Below are positions 24,779-33,730 of a DNA stretch of 64,000 nt, piece after piece; position 1 is the first letter of the stretch, and every line of letters begins with the position of its first letter. The stretch is taken from positions 1-64,000 of the forward strand of contig VEMX01000012.1 of assembly GCA_009711805.1 (NCBI GenBank). Direction: 5' to 3'. Position numbers and translations under genes: made by a program. This DNA is from Balneolaceae bacterium. Lineage in GTDB: Bacteria > Bacteroidota > Rhodothermia > Balneolales > Balneolaceae. Under the pieces are notes generated by a model that did not search any database, had not been told where the DNA came from, and was given only the letters and a program-made list of their open reading frames with translations.

Positions 24779-26245
24779 TCAGGGTATTAATACATTAGTA
24801 ACAGCACCAAGATTTCCGTAGGAATTCAGCAACTCCATCAAACCGGAAGCAGGCAGAATAGGCTCTATGCCATAATACAAGGTAAGTATGGCAAGTATGA
24901 TAATGGTCCCTTTATATAAAAGGGTTGGATTGAACAACTCTACTGGTTTGTGTTCTTCGCGGAAATACAAGTATACCATCACCCGCAGATAGTAATACAC
25001 ACTGGCCGCACTTGCTAATACACCAATTACGGCAAGAGTAACCATCTCTGCATTGATGGCAGCAGCAAACACATAGTACTTTCCTGCAAAACCAACTAAC
25101 GGAGGGATACCCGCTAAAGAAAATAGAAAAATGGATAAGGCAATTCCCATCACCGGTTTCTTAAAACCAAGACCGGCCAGGTTTTGAACCTCGCTGAAAT
25201 CCATGCCTTTGTTACGCTCGTAATAAGCTATCACGCCAAAAGCACCAATATTCATGATGGTGTAGGCAAACATATAAAAAAGTACGGCCGAATATCCTTC
25301 TGGCGTTCCGGCTGCCAGTCCAACAAGCGCATAGCCTGCGTGGGCAATACTTGAATAAGCCAGCATTCTCTTCAGGTTATCCTGTACAAGCGCAATGATA
25401 TTACCAAACACCATAGTTAGTATAGCGATAACTGAGAATACCATCTGCCAGTTCAACCCTTCCATTACAGGCAGTGCCCTGGACAGCACCATAATCAGAG
25501 CCACAAAAGTAGCTGCCTTCGAAGCGGTTGCAAAATAAGCTGTAAGTGTGGTGGGTGTACCCTGATAGACGTCAGGAGTCCACATATGGAATGGTACAGC
25601 TGATACTTTAAATAAGAAACCAACCAGCAATAAAGCCGCTCCCGCTAAAAATAACAGATCGGTACTTGCTGCAGCACCAATCGCCGAAATATTGGTCGTT
25701 CCCGTTGCTCCGTATATCAGGGCCATTCCATAGAGAAGAAAACCGGTGGAGAACGCTCCCAATAAAAAATATTTAAGTGCGGCTTCAGCCCCGGATTTTT
25801 CATCCTTAATGAGCCCTGCCATTACATATAAACAAATAGACATTGTTTCCAAACCGATAAAAAGGGTGATGAGATCGTTGGAACCTGCAAGGCACATCAT
25901 ACCTGTGGTAGCAAAAAGGATAAGGGCGTAAGTTTCCCCGTAGTAGTGATTAATTCCTTTCAGGTAATCTTCTGAAATAAATACACAGAACAGCGTGGCT
26001 ACAACAATAATTACATTCCCGAAAGCGACTGCGCCTCCATGTACCAGCATGCCTGAAAAGGCCGTATCCAGACCTGTCCCTAACGATTGTATACTAAAGA
26101 AGAGTGCTGCCACCAGCGATAGGACCGTAACCCAGAAAGTAGCCGAACTATCCTTCTTCAGTGATTCAATAACTATAACAATGAGTCCCGCCAGTGCGGT
26201 GATAACTCCGGGTAAAAAAGCTTGTATGTCGCCTAAATAATCCAT
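24779..26245 (-). CDS. nuoN: NADH-quinone oxidoreductase subunit N
   Basis: 488 residues, about 14 membrane helices. Antiporter-like subunit features are GLETMSICLYVMAGL with the conserved helix Glu, FLFKVSAVPFHMWTPDVYQG with the conserved Lys and the HMW motif, and LAYSSIAHAGYALVG. It is one of three proton-translocating antiporter-like subunits of complex I. It is the last gene of the nuoL-nuoM-pterin dehydratase-nuoN run, 8 bp after the dehydratase. Confidence 0.96.
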   Translation of the reverse strand: MDYLGDIQAFLPGVITALAGLIVIVIESLKKDSSATFWVTVLSLVAALFFSIQSLGTGLDTAFSGMLVHGGAVAFGNVIIVVATLFCVFISEDYLKGINHYYGETYALILFATTGMMCLAGSNDLITLFIGLETMSICLYVMAGLIKDEKSGAEAALKYFLLGAFSTGFLLYGMALIYGATGTTNISAIGAAASTDLLFLAGAALLLVGFLFKVSAVPFHMWTPDVYQGTPTTLTAYFATASKAATFVALIMVLSRALPVMEGLNWQMVFSVIAILTMVFGNIIALVQDNLKRMLAYSSIAHAGYALVGLAAGTPEGYSAVLFYMFAYTIMNIGAFGVIAYYERNKGMDFSEVQNLAGLGFKKPVMGIALSIFLFSLAGIPPLVGFAGKYYVFAAAINAEMVTLAVIGVLASAASVYYYLRVMVYLYFREEHKPVELFNPTLLYKGTIIILAILTLYYGIEPILPASGLMELLNSYGNLGAVTNVLIP

Positions 26246-26253
26246 TCGCTGTT

Positions 26254-26538
26254 TTATAAAACGCTTTCTATTGCTTGGGCAAGATCCACATCCTTTTGTG
26301 TAACCTTATTTCCGGCATCGTGTGTACTCAATTCGATTTTCACCGTATTGTACACATTATAAATACCGGGATGATGCACTTGCTTTTCAGCTTCCAGACC
26401 TAGCCGAACAATAAATCCGAGAGCCTCGCTGAAATTGTTAAATTCAAATTTCTTTTTGATTTTGTCGTCGCCAAGCTCCCAACCATTTAAAAACTCGAGA
26501 GCTTCACTAATTTCATCGTGTGAAAGTGGTTGTGCCAT
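26254..26538 (-). CDS. pterin-4a-carbinolamine dehydratase (4a-hydroxytetrahydrobiopterin dehydratase)
   Basis: 94 residues, the usual length. The active-site segment QVHHPGIYNVYNTVKIEL and STHDAGNKVTQKDVDLA match the PCD/DCoH family (HHPxxxxxYNxVxxxLxTHDxGGxTxxD). It dehydrates 4a-hydroxytetrahydropterin formed by aromatic amino acid hydroxylases, and is also tied to molybdopterin metabolism in some bacteria. Here it sits between nuoM (1 bp upstream) and nuoN (8 bp downstream), so it is translated from a complex I mRNA. No phenylalanine hydroxylase gene is in the window, although FolE2 and PTPS are. Confidence 0.93.
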   Translation of the reverse strand: MAQPLSHDEISEALEFLNGWELGDDKIKKKFEFNNFSEALGFIVRLGLEAEKQVHHPGIYNVYNTVKIELSTHDAGNKVTQKDVDLAQAIESVL

Positions 26539-26539
26539 C

Positions 26540-28150
26540 TTAGTTGGTTGATGCTAATTGTGATTCTGCTTCGTCAATATCATATAACTTTGCAGTCCAG
26601 TCCGGGAGTTCATCACGACTTGTATTCTTAATAACGGCCATGCTTTTCTCCTCGGATGAACTCAGTAATTCTTGTACCTGAGCTTCAGAGTATTTGGTGA
26701 AATCTACCGGGTGTACTCCAATCCAAAACATAAATATCACCATGGGCACCAATAGCCCAATTTCGCGGGCATTCAGGTCTGCAAGGCTATTATTTTCTTC
26801 GTTGGTAATAGGACCGAACATTACCCGCTGGAACATCCAGAGCATATATACCGCAGCCAGAATTACTCCGGTAGTTGCTAATATGGCAAAGGCTTTGTTA
26901 CTGTAAAGCTCAGAAAAGAATGAGCCATTCAATATTAAAAATTCCCCGATAAACCCGTTTAATCCCGGCAGACCAATAGAGGCAAATGTGGCAATCATAA
27001 ACATTACAGTAAATATCGGAACCTTCTTTGCAATCCCACCAAAGTCTTTAATCATGCGGGTGTGTCGGCGGTCGTAAATCATACCAACAATGAGGAAGAG
27101 GGCACCGGTTGAAAGACCGTGATTAATCATCTGCAGGATAGCACCCTGCACCGCTACCGCGTTAAAAGCAAATATGCCCAATACTACAAAACCAAGGTGA
27201 CTCACCGAAGAGTACGCAACCAGTTTTTTTACATCTTTCTGTACCATCGCCACCAGGGCACCATATATAATACCGATGACCGCCAGTGTTGCCATCCATG
27301 GAGCAAACTCCATAAAAGCATTTGGGAATATGGGCAAACAAACACGGATCAGTCCGTAGGTTCCCATCTTAAGCATGATGGCAGCCAGTACAACAGATCC
27401 TGCCGTTGGTGCCTCGGTATGGGCATAAGGCAGCCAGGTATGAAATGGGAAAAGCGGCACTTTAATACAAAAAGCCAGGGCAAAAGCCAGGAATAAATAG
27501 GTTTGCTGTTCCAAACCTATCTGATACAGATTACTGGATAAAAACCTCCAGTCGGTAGTAAAGTTGACTCCATTCATTACTGCACCAGCATCATATCCTA
27601 CATAGATAAGGCCAACGAGCATAATGAGCGACCCTACAAGGGTATAAATAAAGAACTTTATAGTAGCTCTGATTCTGTCGGCTCCTCCCCATATTCCAAT
27701 CAGGAAGTACATGGGAATGAGTGAAAGCTCAAAGAACACATAAAAAACCATCAGGTCAAGTGAAGCAAATACCCCCAGCGAAGCTGTCTGAAGCAGCAAT
27801 AACATAGACAGATAGCCTGCCAGGTGTTTTTTGACTGAATCCCATGAGGATAGAATCACGATAGGCCCCATAAAGGTGGTGAGCATAAAAAGAAGCAGAC
27901 TAAGACCGTCTAACCCAACCAGGTACTTGATGTCCAGAGATTCCATAATCCGACTACCCTCGCTTAGGTATTGAGCGGTACCAGACCCGGCTACATTAAA
28001 ATTAAAAAGGAGTGGGAGCGATAAAATGAACGTAAGAGACGTCACGATAAGTGCAATCCATTTCCTGGAATTCTCATTCTTCAACATTAGAATTAAGGGA
28101 ATTCCCAACAGGGGTAAATAAATGGTGATATTTAAAAGTGCTTCCATCAA
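26540..28150 (-). CDS. nuoM: NADH-quinone oxidoreductase subunit M
   Basis: 536 residues with about 14 helices. Typical chain M motifs: FFELSLIPMYFLIGIWGG with the conserved Glu, FCIKVPLFPFHTWLPYAHTEAP with the conserved Lys, and LVAYSSVSHLGFVVLG. An extra roughly 35-residue hydrophilic C-terminus (SSSEEKSMAVIKNTSRDELP) extends past the last helix. It lies between nuoL (14 bp upstream) and the pterin dehydratase. Confidence 0.96.
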   Translation of the reverse strand: MMEALLNITIYLPLLGIPLILMLKNENSRKWIALIVTSLTFILSLPLLFNFNVAGSGTAQYLSEGSRIMESLDIKYLVGLDGLSLLLFMLTTFMGPIVILSSWDSVKKHLAGYLSMLLLLQTASLGVFASLDLMVFYVFFELSLIPMYFLIGIWGGADRIRATIKFFIYTLVGSLIMLVGLIYVGYDAGAVMNGVNFTTDWRFLSSNLYQIGLEQQTYLFLAFALAFCIKVPLFPFHTWLPYAHTEAPTAGSVVLAAIMLKMGTYGLIRVCLPIFPNAFMEFAPWMATLAVIGIIYGALVAMVQKDVKKLVAYSSVSHLGFVVLGIFAFNAVAVQGAILQMINHGLSTGALFLIVGMIYDRRHTRMIKDFGGIAKKVPIFTVMFMIATFASIGLPGLNGFIGEFLILNGSFFSELYSNKAFAILATTGVILAAVYMLWMFQRVMFGPITNEENNSLADLNAREIGLLVPMVIFMFWIGVHPVDFTKYSEAQVQELLSSSEEKSMAVIKNTSRDELPDWTAKLYDIDEAESQLASTN

Positions 28151-28164
28151 CTAATTAGTGACAA

Positions 28165-30186
28165 TTACATTACCATTAAATAAAGAATAACAATTACGCC
28201 GATCACAAAGGCCAGCGCATAACTTGATACAACTCCGGTTTGTACATATCGGAATAAACTTCCAAAGAGTTTTACGGTGCCGGCAGTGGCATTTACAAAT
28301 CCGTCTACCACTTTCATATCAAACACTGCAAGAACTTTGTCGGATACTCTTACAATCGGTCGAACAATCAGCCCTTCATACACTTCATCCAGATTGTATT
28401 TATCTTTCCAAAGATCGTAGAGACCTCCAAACCGTTTGGCTATAGCCGCATCCGATTCCTGCTGCTGATTGTTGTTGTACATTCGGAATGCCACGACAAC
28501 ACCCAGAACTGCAATCACAATAGATGTGGCCATAAGCCCCCATTCTACCGCATGTGATAAAGTAAGCTCTACATCGGCGGTAACATGATGCAGCCAGTTA
28601 TGAAGCAGATTGACATGGGCTTCTTCGTGAGTAAATGTTTCTACTATGAAATTCGGTACTCCTAAAAATCCACCTACCGTAGCGGCTCCCGCCAGTGTCC
28701 AAAGCGGTATTGTCATGGTTGCAGGGCTTTCATGCAGATATTTCTCTGCGCCAATAGCTTCTTTAAAGCGTTTACCCAGTTTAAACTCTCCATGAAAAGT
28801 TGTAAGAGTGAGCCGGAACATATAAAAAGCCGTAAGGAATGCTGTAATTATGCCCACTCCCCACAGAGCCATATACATATAACTGCCAAACTCACCTGCT
28901 CCGGCATTGGCTGCCATTGCGAGAACTTCATCCTTGGAAAAGAAACCTGCCAGCGGAGGGATACCGGCAATGGCTATGGTTGAAATCAGAAATGTCTTAT
29001 AGGTAGAGGGCATATACTTCCTAAGCCCTCCCATATTCCGCATATCCTGCGGGTCGAAGTGAACGTCCTTGCCTTCATGCTCCAGTTCGTGCTCTACGTG
29101 GTGCATGGTGTGAATCACAGAACCAGAACCGAGGAATAAACAAGCTTTAAAGAATGCGTGAGTCACCACATGGAACATAGCTGCTGTAAAGCCTCCCGCC
29201 CCCAGCGCCAGGAACATATACCCCAGCTGTGAAACGGTTGAGTAGGCCAGCACACTTTTAATATCGTTTTGGGTAATTGCTATGGTTGCGGCTACTATAG
29301 CGGTTAACGCCCCTATCACAGCTACCACCAGCATCACTTCCGGGGACAACACATACATGGGCGACATTCTCGAAATCAGGTAAATTCCGGAGGTTACCAT
29401 AGTTGCGGCGTGAATAAGAGCCGACACCGGGGTAGGACCAGCCATCGCATCCGGCAGCCATACAAACAGCGGAATCTGAGCCGACTTACCGGTTGCCCCT
29501 ACAAACATCAGCAAACCAATAGCCACAATATATTCTTCAGAAAAGGCTTCGAGGTTACCAAGAATAGCATCAAAATTCAGACTTCCAACGGTCTGGAATA
29601 CCATAAACATCGCAATCAGGAAAGCAAAGTCGCCCACCCGATTGTATATAAAAGCTTTTTTAGCTGCATCCGACTTGGCCATATCGGTGTACCAGAAGCC
29701 AATCAACAGGTATGAACAAACGCCCACCCCTTCCCAGCCGAGGAAAAGCAATAACAGGTTATTCCCCAATACCAGGTTCAGCATTGCAAAGATGAACAGG
29801 TTCAGGTAAGCAAAAAACTTCCAATACCCTTCATCATCGGCCATATACCCCATTGAGTACAGATGAATCAAGAAACCAACCCCGGTAACAACCAGGGTCA
29901 TCATAATAGAAAGCTGGTCGATGCGGTAGGCTATGTCTACGCTGAAGCTGCCCGCCTCTATCCAGGTAAAGAGTTTAAATACTACTGCCTCTGAACCTGC
30001 ATTCATATTCATGAAAAAATAGACAGCAATAACGAAAGGAATAAAAACGGCTGTATTGGCTATAATGCCAATAAGCTGTTTTTTAGTTCTAAAGCTTTCT
30101 ACAAACAGACCGATAATCCCATTTATGAGAAAACCAGCCAATGGAAGAGCAATAATGAGTGACAACAACGCCGTAGCGGATTCCAT
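28165..30186 (-). CDS. nuoL: NADH-quinone oxidoreductase subunit L
   Basis: 673 residues, usual for NuoL with its long lateral helix. Core motifs: LFLGWEGVGVCSYLLIGFWY with the conserved Glu, GATGKSAQIPLFVWLPDAMA with the conserved Lys, TPVSALIHAATMVTSGIYL, and VLAYSTVSQLGYMFLALG. The histidine-bearing HVVTHAFFKACLFL is present. It is the first gene of this group: the next gene upstream, nhaD, is divergent, so nuoA-K are not adjacent. A predicted promoter is present upstream. Confidence 0.97.
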   Translation of the reverse strand: MESATALLSLIIALPLAGFLINGIIGLFVESFRTKKQLIGIIANTAVFIPFVIAVYFFMNMNAGSEAVVFKLFTWIEAGSFSVDIAYRIDQLSIMMTLVVTGVGFLIHLYSMGYMADDEGYWKFFAYLNLFIFAMLNLVLGNNLLLLFLGWEGVGVCSYLLIGFWYTDMAKSDAAKKAFIYNRVGDFAFLIAMFMVFQTVGSLNFDAILGNLEAFSEEYIVAIGLLMFVGATGKSAQIPLFVWLPDAMAGPTPVSALIHAATMVTSGIYLISRMSPMYVLSPEVMLVVAVIGALTAIVAATIAITQNDIKSVLAYSTVSQLGYMFLALGAGGFTAAMFHVVTHAFFKACLFLGSGSVIHTMHHVEHELEHEGKDVHFDPQDMRNMGGLRKYMPSTYKTFLISTIAIAGIPPLAGFFSKDEVLAMAANAGAGEFGSYMYMALWGVGIITAFLTAFYMFRLTLTTFHGEFKLGKRFKEAIGAEKYLHESPATMTIPLWTLAGAATVGGFLGVPNFIVETFTHEEAHVNLLHNWLHHVTADVELTLSHAVEWGLMATSIVIAVLGVVVAFRMYNNNQQQESDAAIAKRFGGLYDLWKDKYNLDEVYEGLIVRPIVRVSDKVLAVFDMKVVDGFVNATAGTVKLFGSLFRYVQTGVVSSYALAFVIGVIVILYLMVM

Positions 30187-30248
30187 TAAATATGTTAGTT
30201 TTAATTTTTACCAGATACCGCAACTATTCACGGCTCTAAAATGGTTGG

Positions 30249-30278
30249 CAAAGATACAAAAAACTAAAGGAAGGTAAA
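30249..30278 (-). promoter_or_regulatory. predicted promoter of nuoL-nuoM-PCD-nuoN
   Basis: Minus-strand TATCTTTG (30249-30256) matches TAnnTTTG, with CTTTA about 19-23 nt upstream. It lies about 60 nt before the nuoL start, in the 249-bp divergent region shared with nhaD. It supports nuoL being the first gene of its transcript. Confidence 0.55.
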
Positions 30279-30435
30279 GACTGTTTTGCCGTATTTTTAT
30301 GGATTCTTAATAAATCCCGTTTACAATATTTTATGAGAAAGATGAATTGTTATTGAGTTCCATTTTTGAAAGCCACCGGCAAATATTATTTTATCGCACT
30401 TGAAAAAATTTTAAACCTATTCAAAGCAAATATTC

Positions 30436-31875
30436 GTGAGTTCAAAATCATTATTTCGAAAACTTCGTCTGTTATTAGCCCCCATCTTTGTATTAATAGC
30501 TTCTGGAGTTGCATTTGCAGCTGAAGGAGGCTCCGGTCATGGAATATCAGGAGCTGAATTAGGGCTTCTGTGGGTTATTCCATTTGCGGGAATACTACTC
30601 TCTATTGCCATTTTCCCTCTCGTAGCAGAGGATTTCTGGCATCATCATTTTGGAAAAATATCCGCTTTTTGGGGTATTTTACTCATTATTCCCTTAGTTA
30701 TTAAGTTTGGCTTTAGTGCAGCTTTGTATGAAGTACTTCACGTTTACTTACTGGAATACATTCCTTTCATCATCCTGCTGTTTGCACTCTTCACCATTTC
30801 AGGTGGTGTCCGAATTAAAGGATATTTGCAGGGCACCCCGGCTGTTAACACCGCTATTTTATTGATTGGTACCTTACTGGCCAGCTGGATGGGAACAACA
30901 GGAGCAGCAATGCTGCTTATCCGCCCTTTGCTGCGTGCCAATGCCTGGAGAAAGAAAAAAGCGCATATCGTCATTTTCTTCATTTTCCTGGTAGCTAACG
31001 TTGGTGGATCTCTCACTCCTCTGGGTGATCCTCCCTTATTCCTTGGATTCCTTCAGGGAGTGAGTTTCTTCTGGACCACATCACACTTGTTTGTGGAAAT
31101 GAGTTTTGTAGTAGTCATCCTGCTTATCCTTTATTATTTCTGGGATATGGCCATGTTTAAGAAAGAAGAAGGTCATCCCCCAACCAGTGAAGGCAGTGAG
31201 CCCCTGGGAATTGAAGGTGGATTTAACCTCTTACTGTTAGGAGGTGTCATTGGAGCCGTATTGTTCTCCGGTCTGGTAAAAATGGGAGATTTTGCGGTAT
31301 ACCACGTACATGTCCACTATGAAAACCTGATCCGGGACCTTAGTTTACTGGGACTCTCTTGGTTGAGCTGGCATTTTACCTCAAAAGAAAGTCGGGCTGC
31401 CAACGGTTTTAACTGGTTTCCTATTCAGGAAGTAGGGAAACTTTTTGCCGGGATTTTTGTCACTATTATTGCTCCTATTGCAATGTTAAAAGCTGCACAA
31501 ACCGGCCAGGGAGCTCTGCAATTTGTGAATGACGCTGTGTTTACCGCAGGCGAACCAAACAACACTATGTTCTTCTGGATTACGGGTATGCTCTCAGCAT
31601 TCCTCGATAATGCCCCCACTTACCTGGTCTTCTTTAATGCAGCCGGCGGTAATGCTCAGGCCTTGATGTATGAAATGACCCAAACACTGGTTGCTATTTC
31701 AGCGGGTTCGGTTTTCTTTGGGGCACTTACGTATATTGGAAACGCACCAAACTTTATGGTAAAATCTATTGCCGAACAAGATGGTGTGAATATGCCCAGC
31801 TTTGGAGGCTATATGTTGTGGTCGTTCGGAATACTTATTCCGGTGTATATACTGGTCACACTCATTTTTATTTAA
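30436..31875 (+). CDS. nhaD: NhaD-type sodium:proton antiporter
   Basis: 479 residues starting with GTG (30436-30438); the following MSSKSLFRKLRLLLAPIFVL and AFAAEGGSGHG look like a cleaved or anchor-type N-terminus found in NhaD proteins. About 12 helices. Ion transporter superfamily signatures: WMGTTGAAMLLIRPLL, GGSLTPLGDPPLFLGFL and FLDNAPTYLVFFNAAGG with the functional Asp. NhaD exchanges cytoplasmic sodium for external protons and suits a marine or saline organism. It is divergent from nuoLMN and 4 bp upstream of an Omp85-type gene, with a terminator hairpin just after its stop. Confidence 0.92.
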   Translation: MSSKSLFRKLRLLLAPIFVLIASGVAFAAEGGSGHGISGAELGLLWVIPFAGILLSIAIFPLVAEDFWHHHFGKISAFWGILLIIPLVIKFGFSAALYEVLHVYLLEYIPFIILLFALFTISGGVRIKGYLQGTPAVNTAILLIGTLLASWMGTTGAAMLLIRPLLRANAWRKKKAHIVIFFIFLVANVGGSLTPLGDPPLFLGFLQGVSFFWTTSHLFVEMSFVVVILLILYYFWDMAMFKKEEGHPPTSEGSEPLGIEGGFNLLLLGGVIGAVLFSGLVKMGDFAVYHVHVHYENLIRDLSLLGLSWLSWHFTSKESRAANGFNWFPIQEVGKLFAGIFVTIIAPIAMLKAAQTGQGALQFVNDAVFTAGEPNNTMFFWITGMLSAFLDNAPTYLVFFNAAGGNAQALMYEMTQTLVAISAGSVFFGALTYIGNAPNFMVKSIAEQDGVNMPSFGGYMLWSFGILIPVYILVTLIFI

Positions 31876-31879
31876 CCGA

Positions 31880-33046
31880 ATGAATATTTCATATCGACTT
31901 ATAATGTTTAAAGGAGCAGTTATACTGCTCCTTTTTTTTGGCCTCTGGCAAAACACACATGCCCGCCAGGCAACGGTCACAGATACGGTTAGCTATGCCT
32001 TTCTGCCCGCCCTGTCCTACAATACCGATATTGGTTTTCTGGCGGGTGGAATTATGGATCGCTACCAATTTAAAGAAGGAGTACGTCCATTCTATTCTTA
32101 TATGAGCACGGCCGCCATTGCCTCTACCAAAGGGTTAATATCCGCCCAATTATTTATTGATCGGCCTGAGGTATTTAATTCGAACTTCAGGGTCAGCTCA
32201 GAAACATATTTCTCGCGTTTTCTTCAGGATCAATACTACGGCATCGGAAATTATGGAAAGCTGGATAATCCTCCCGAGAATAAACCAGATTACTATATGT
32301 TCCAGTCTTTTTCTGCCGGACAAACCTTCAGCCTCCGCGCACCTATATGGTATGCTGCGACTAACCATCACCTTGACCTGATTGGCAGTTTAGATGCTGC
32401 ATATCAAACTCCTTTCGATAATGACTCTACCCACCTGATCACTCTTCAGGCTCCACCTGGCTATAAAGGAGGAGCTACCATCTCGTTAGGCGGTGGACTC
32501 ATTTGGGATAGCCGTGACAGTGAATTCAGGCCCACTACCGGTAACCGTTTCCGCGTTGAAGGTAAACTGGCCAACAAATTCTACGGCAGTTCCTTTAATT
32601 ACTTCCTCCTCGAGGCCGAAGCCCGCACCTATACTTCTTTTCATCTGATCCGGAAAATCACTTTTGCCAACCGTATCCTTTTTGAACACTCTTCTGGAGA
32701 TGCTCCCTATTGGAAACTCCCTTACGCCGGCGGCGAAGAAACCATGCGTGGATATCCTGAAAACCGCTTTATGGATGACAATATGATTGTCTTTAACACT
32801 GAACTACGCACATGGCTGTTCAGTCTCCCCAGCATAGACGCTGAATTTGGGGGCACCCTCTTTATCGATATCGGTAATTCATTCTCAAACGGCACTTCTT
32901 TTAACCATCTTCTCAAGGACCTGAACTATACCTTTGGATTTGGAGGGACCAGCTCCTTCTTTAATGAAAACTTTATTTTTCGTGGTGATTTCGGTTTTTC
33001 TGATGAAGATATGGGCGTCTATTTCACTGCCGGCTATATGTTTTAG
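31880..33046 (+). CDS. BamA/TamA (Omp85) family outer-membrane protein without POTRA domains
   Basis: 388 residues from the ATG at 31880, four bp after nhaD; an alternative ATG is 31904. A signal peptide (FKGAVILLLFFGLWQNTHA) leads directly into a barrel. Features: DIGFLAGGIMDRYQF, GGGLIWDSRDSEFRPTTGNR and the Omp85 lid-loop type motif MRGYPENRF, then a C-terminal strand ending in FTAGYMF. The length fits a bare 16-strand barrel, as in short bacterial surface-antigen (D15-like) proteins. Function is unknown: it could be a lipid or protein handling barrel. The signal-peptide codons coincide with a perfect terminator hairpin (31910-31939). Confidence 0.85.
   Translation: MNISYRLIMFKGAVILLLFFGLWQNTHARQATVTDTVSYAFLPALSYNTDIGFLAGGIMDRYQFKEGVRPFYSYMSTAAIASTKGLISAQLFIDRPEVFNSNFRVSSETYFSRFLQDQYYGIGNYGKLDNPPENKPDYYMFQSFSAGQTFSLRAPIWYAATNHHLDLIGSLDAAYQTPFDNDSTHLITLQAPPGYKGGATISLGGGLIWDSRDSEFRPTTGNRFRVEGKLANKFYGSSFNYFLLEAEARTYTSFHLIRKITFANRILFEHSSGDAPYWKLPYAGGEETMRGYPENRFMDDNMIVFNTELRTWLFSLPSIDAEFGGTLFIDIGNSFSNGTSFNHLLKDLNYTFGFGGTSSFFNENFIFRGDFGFSDEDMGVYFTAGYMF
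31910..31939 (+). terminator. perfect terminator hairpin inside the signal-peptide codons of the Omp85-type gene
   Basis: AAAGGAGCAGT (31910-31920) pairs perfectly with ACTGCTCCTTT (31924-31934) around TAT, and eight Ts run from 31932 to 31939. It is 35 bp after the nhaD stop, where a terminator would be expected, yet encodes residues 3-12 of the next protein counted from the ATG at 31904. It may attenuate downstream transcription unless ribosomes cover it. Confidence 0.8.
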
Positions 33047-33730
33047 CGGGTGCCTTCATTAAGGGGTAAGAATGGTTTGGAAACAACAACACGACTTGCC
33101 ATTATCGGACCTCTTTTGTTTTCTCCTCACCCTCTCATTCTCGTCTGTCTTTGTGAAGTGCGGCCACTACCTCAATCAGTATTGATATGGTTAGCCCGAA
33201 TTATTCACGAATGGATGCAAAATAGCGATCTATATACTTGAATATATTACCATTGAATTGCTTTATGTAATAGCCCAATTTTGAGGTACGGATTAGGCGG
33301 GTTAGTTGCCATGAAGGCTGATACTGCTGTGTACTCCACCTCACCTAAATCTTTTCCTGGAGGAGAGGATTTATTAGCCAAACAATAGATCGTTTACTCA
33401 CTTTTTAGATTTTGGAACCTATTGAACAGCTCTCTCCTTGTGCGCCGCAGACGTCCCCAGGGGGGAAGGAGAGGGTTTCCCGAGGGGGTGCCTTCAGCAG
33501 GGTAAGGTCCGGGGAAAAGACAATGAGTAATGTTTTCTGTTTCTAAACCTACCGGAAGGATCGGGGCTTCACTGCGAACAAGAAGGGAGATGCAGAACAA
33601 AGCTCAATGCCAGGTCTCAAATAAACAAAATGGCCAACATGTGAAAAGGCAGAAGCCCCGGCTCCTTCTCACTTCTGCTTTCTCATTTTTTCATAAATCC
33701 TTCATATCAGATACCTATCATAGTAGCTGA
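33047..33730. other. gene-free intergenic region
   Basis: About 680 bp between the Omp85-type gene and hemN. Short open frames (33050-33241, 33394-33600) have no family features, and the first runs into repeat DNA. The region contains the truncated inverted-repeat element at 33191-33300. The right end must hold the hemN promoter, which I could not define; no TAnnTTTG of good quality was found near it. Confidence 0.5.
33191..33300 (+). mobile_element. MITE-like inverted-repeat element, left part only
   Basis: 110 bp matching element positions 1-110 of the complete copy at 57651-57886 (inverse orientation) with about three mismatches. It begins TTAGCCCGAATTATTCAC, one base different from the terminal repeat, and stops sharply after GATTAGGCGG, so the right half is deleted or was never present. 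Confidence 0.8.

Noticed and set aside
33050-33241. 63-residue plus-strand ORF after the Omp85-type gene
   Set aside because: Its end is encoded by the MITE-like element and it has no recognisable domain.
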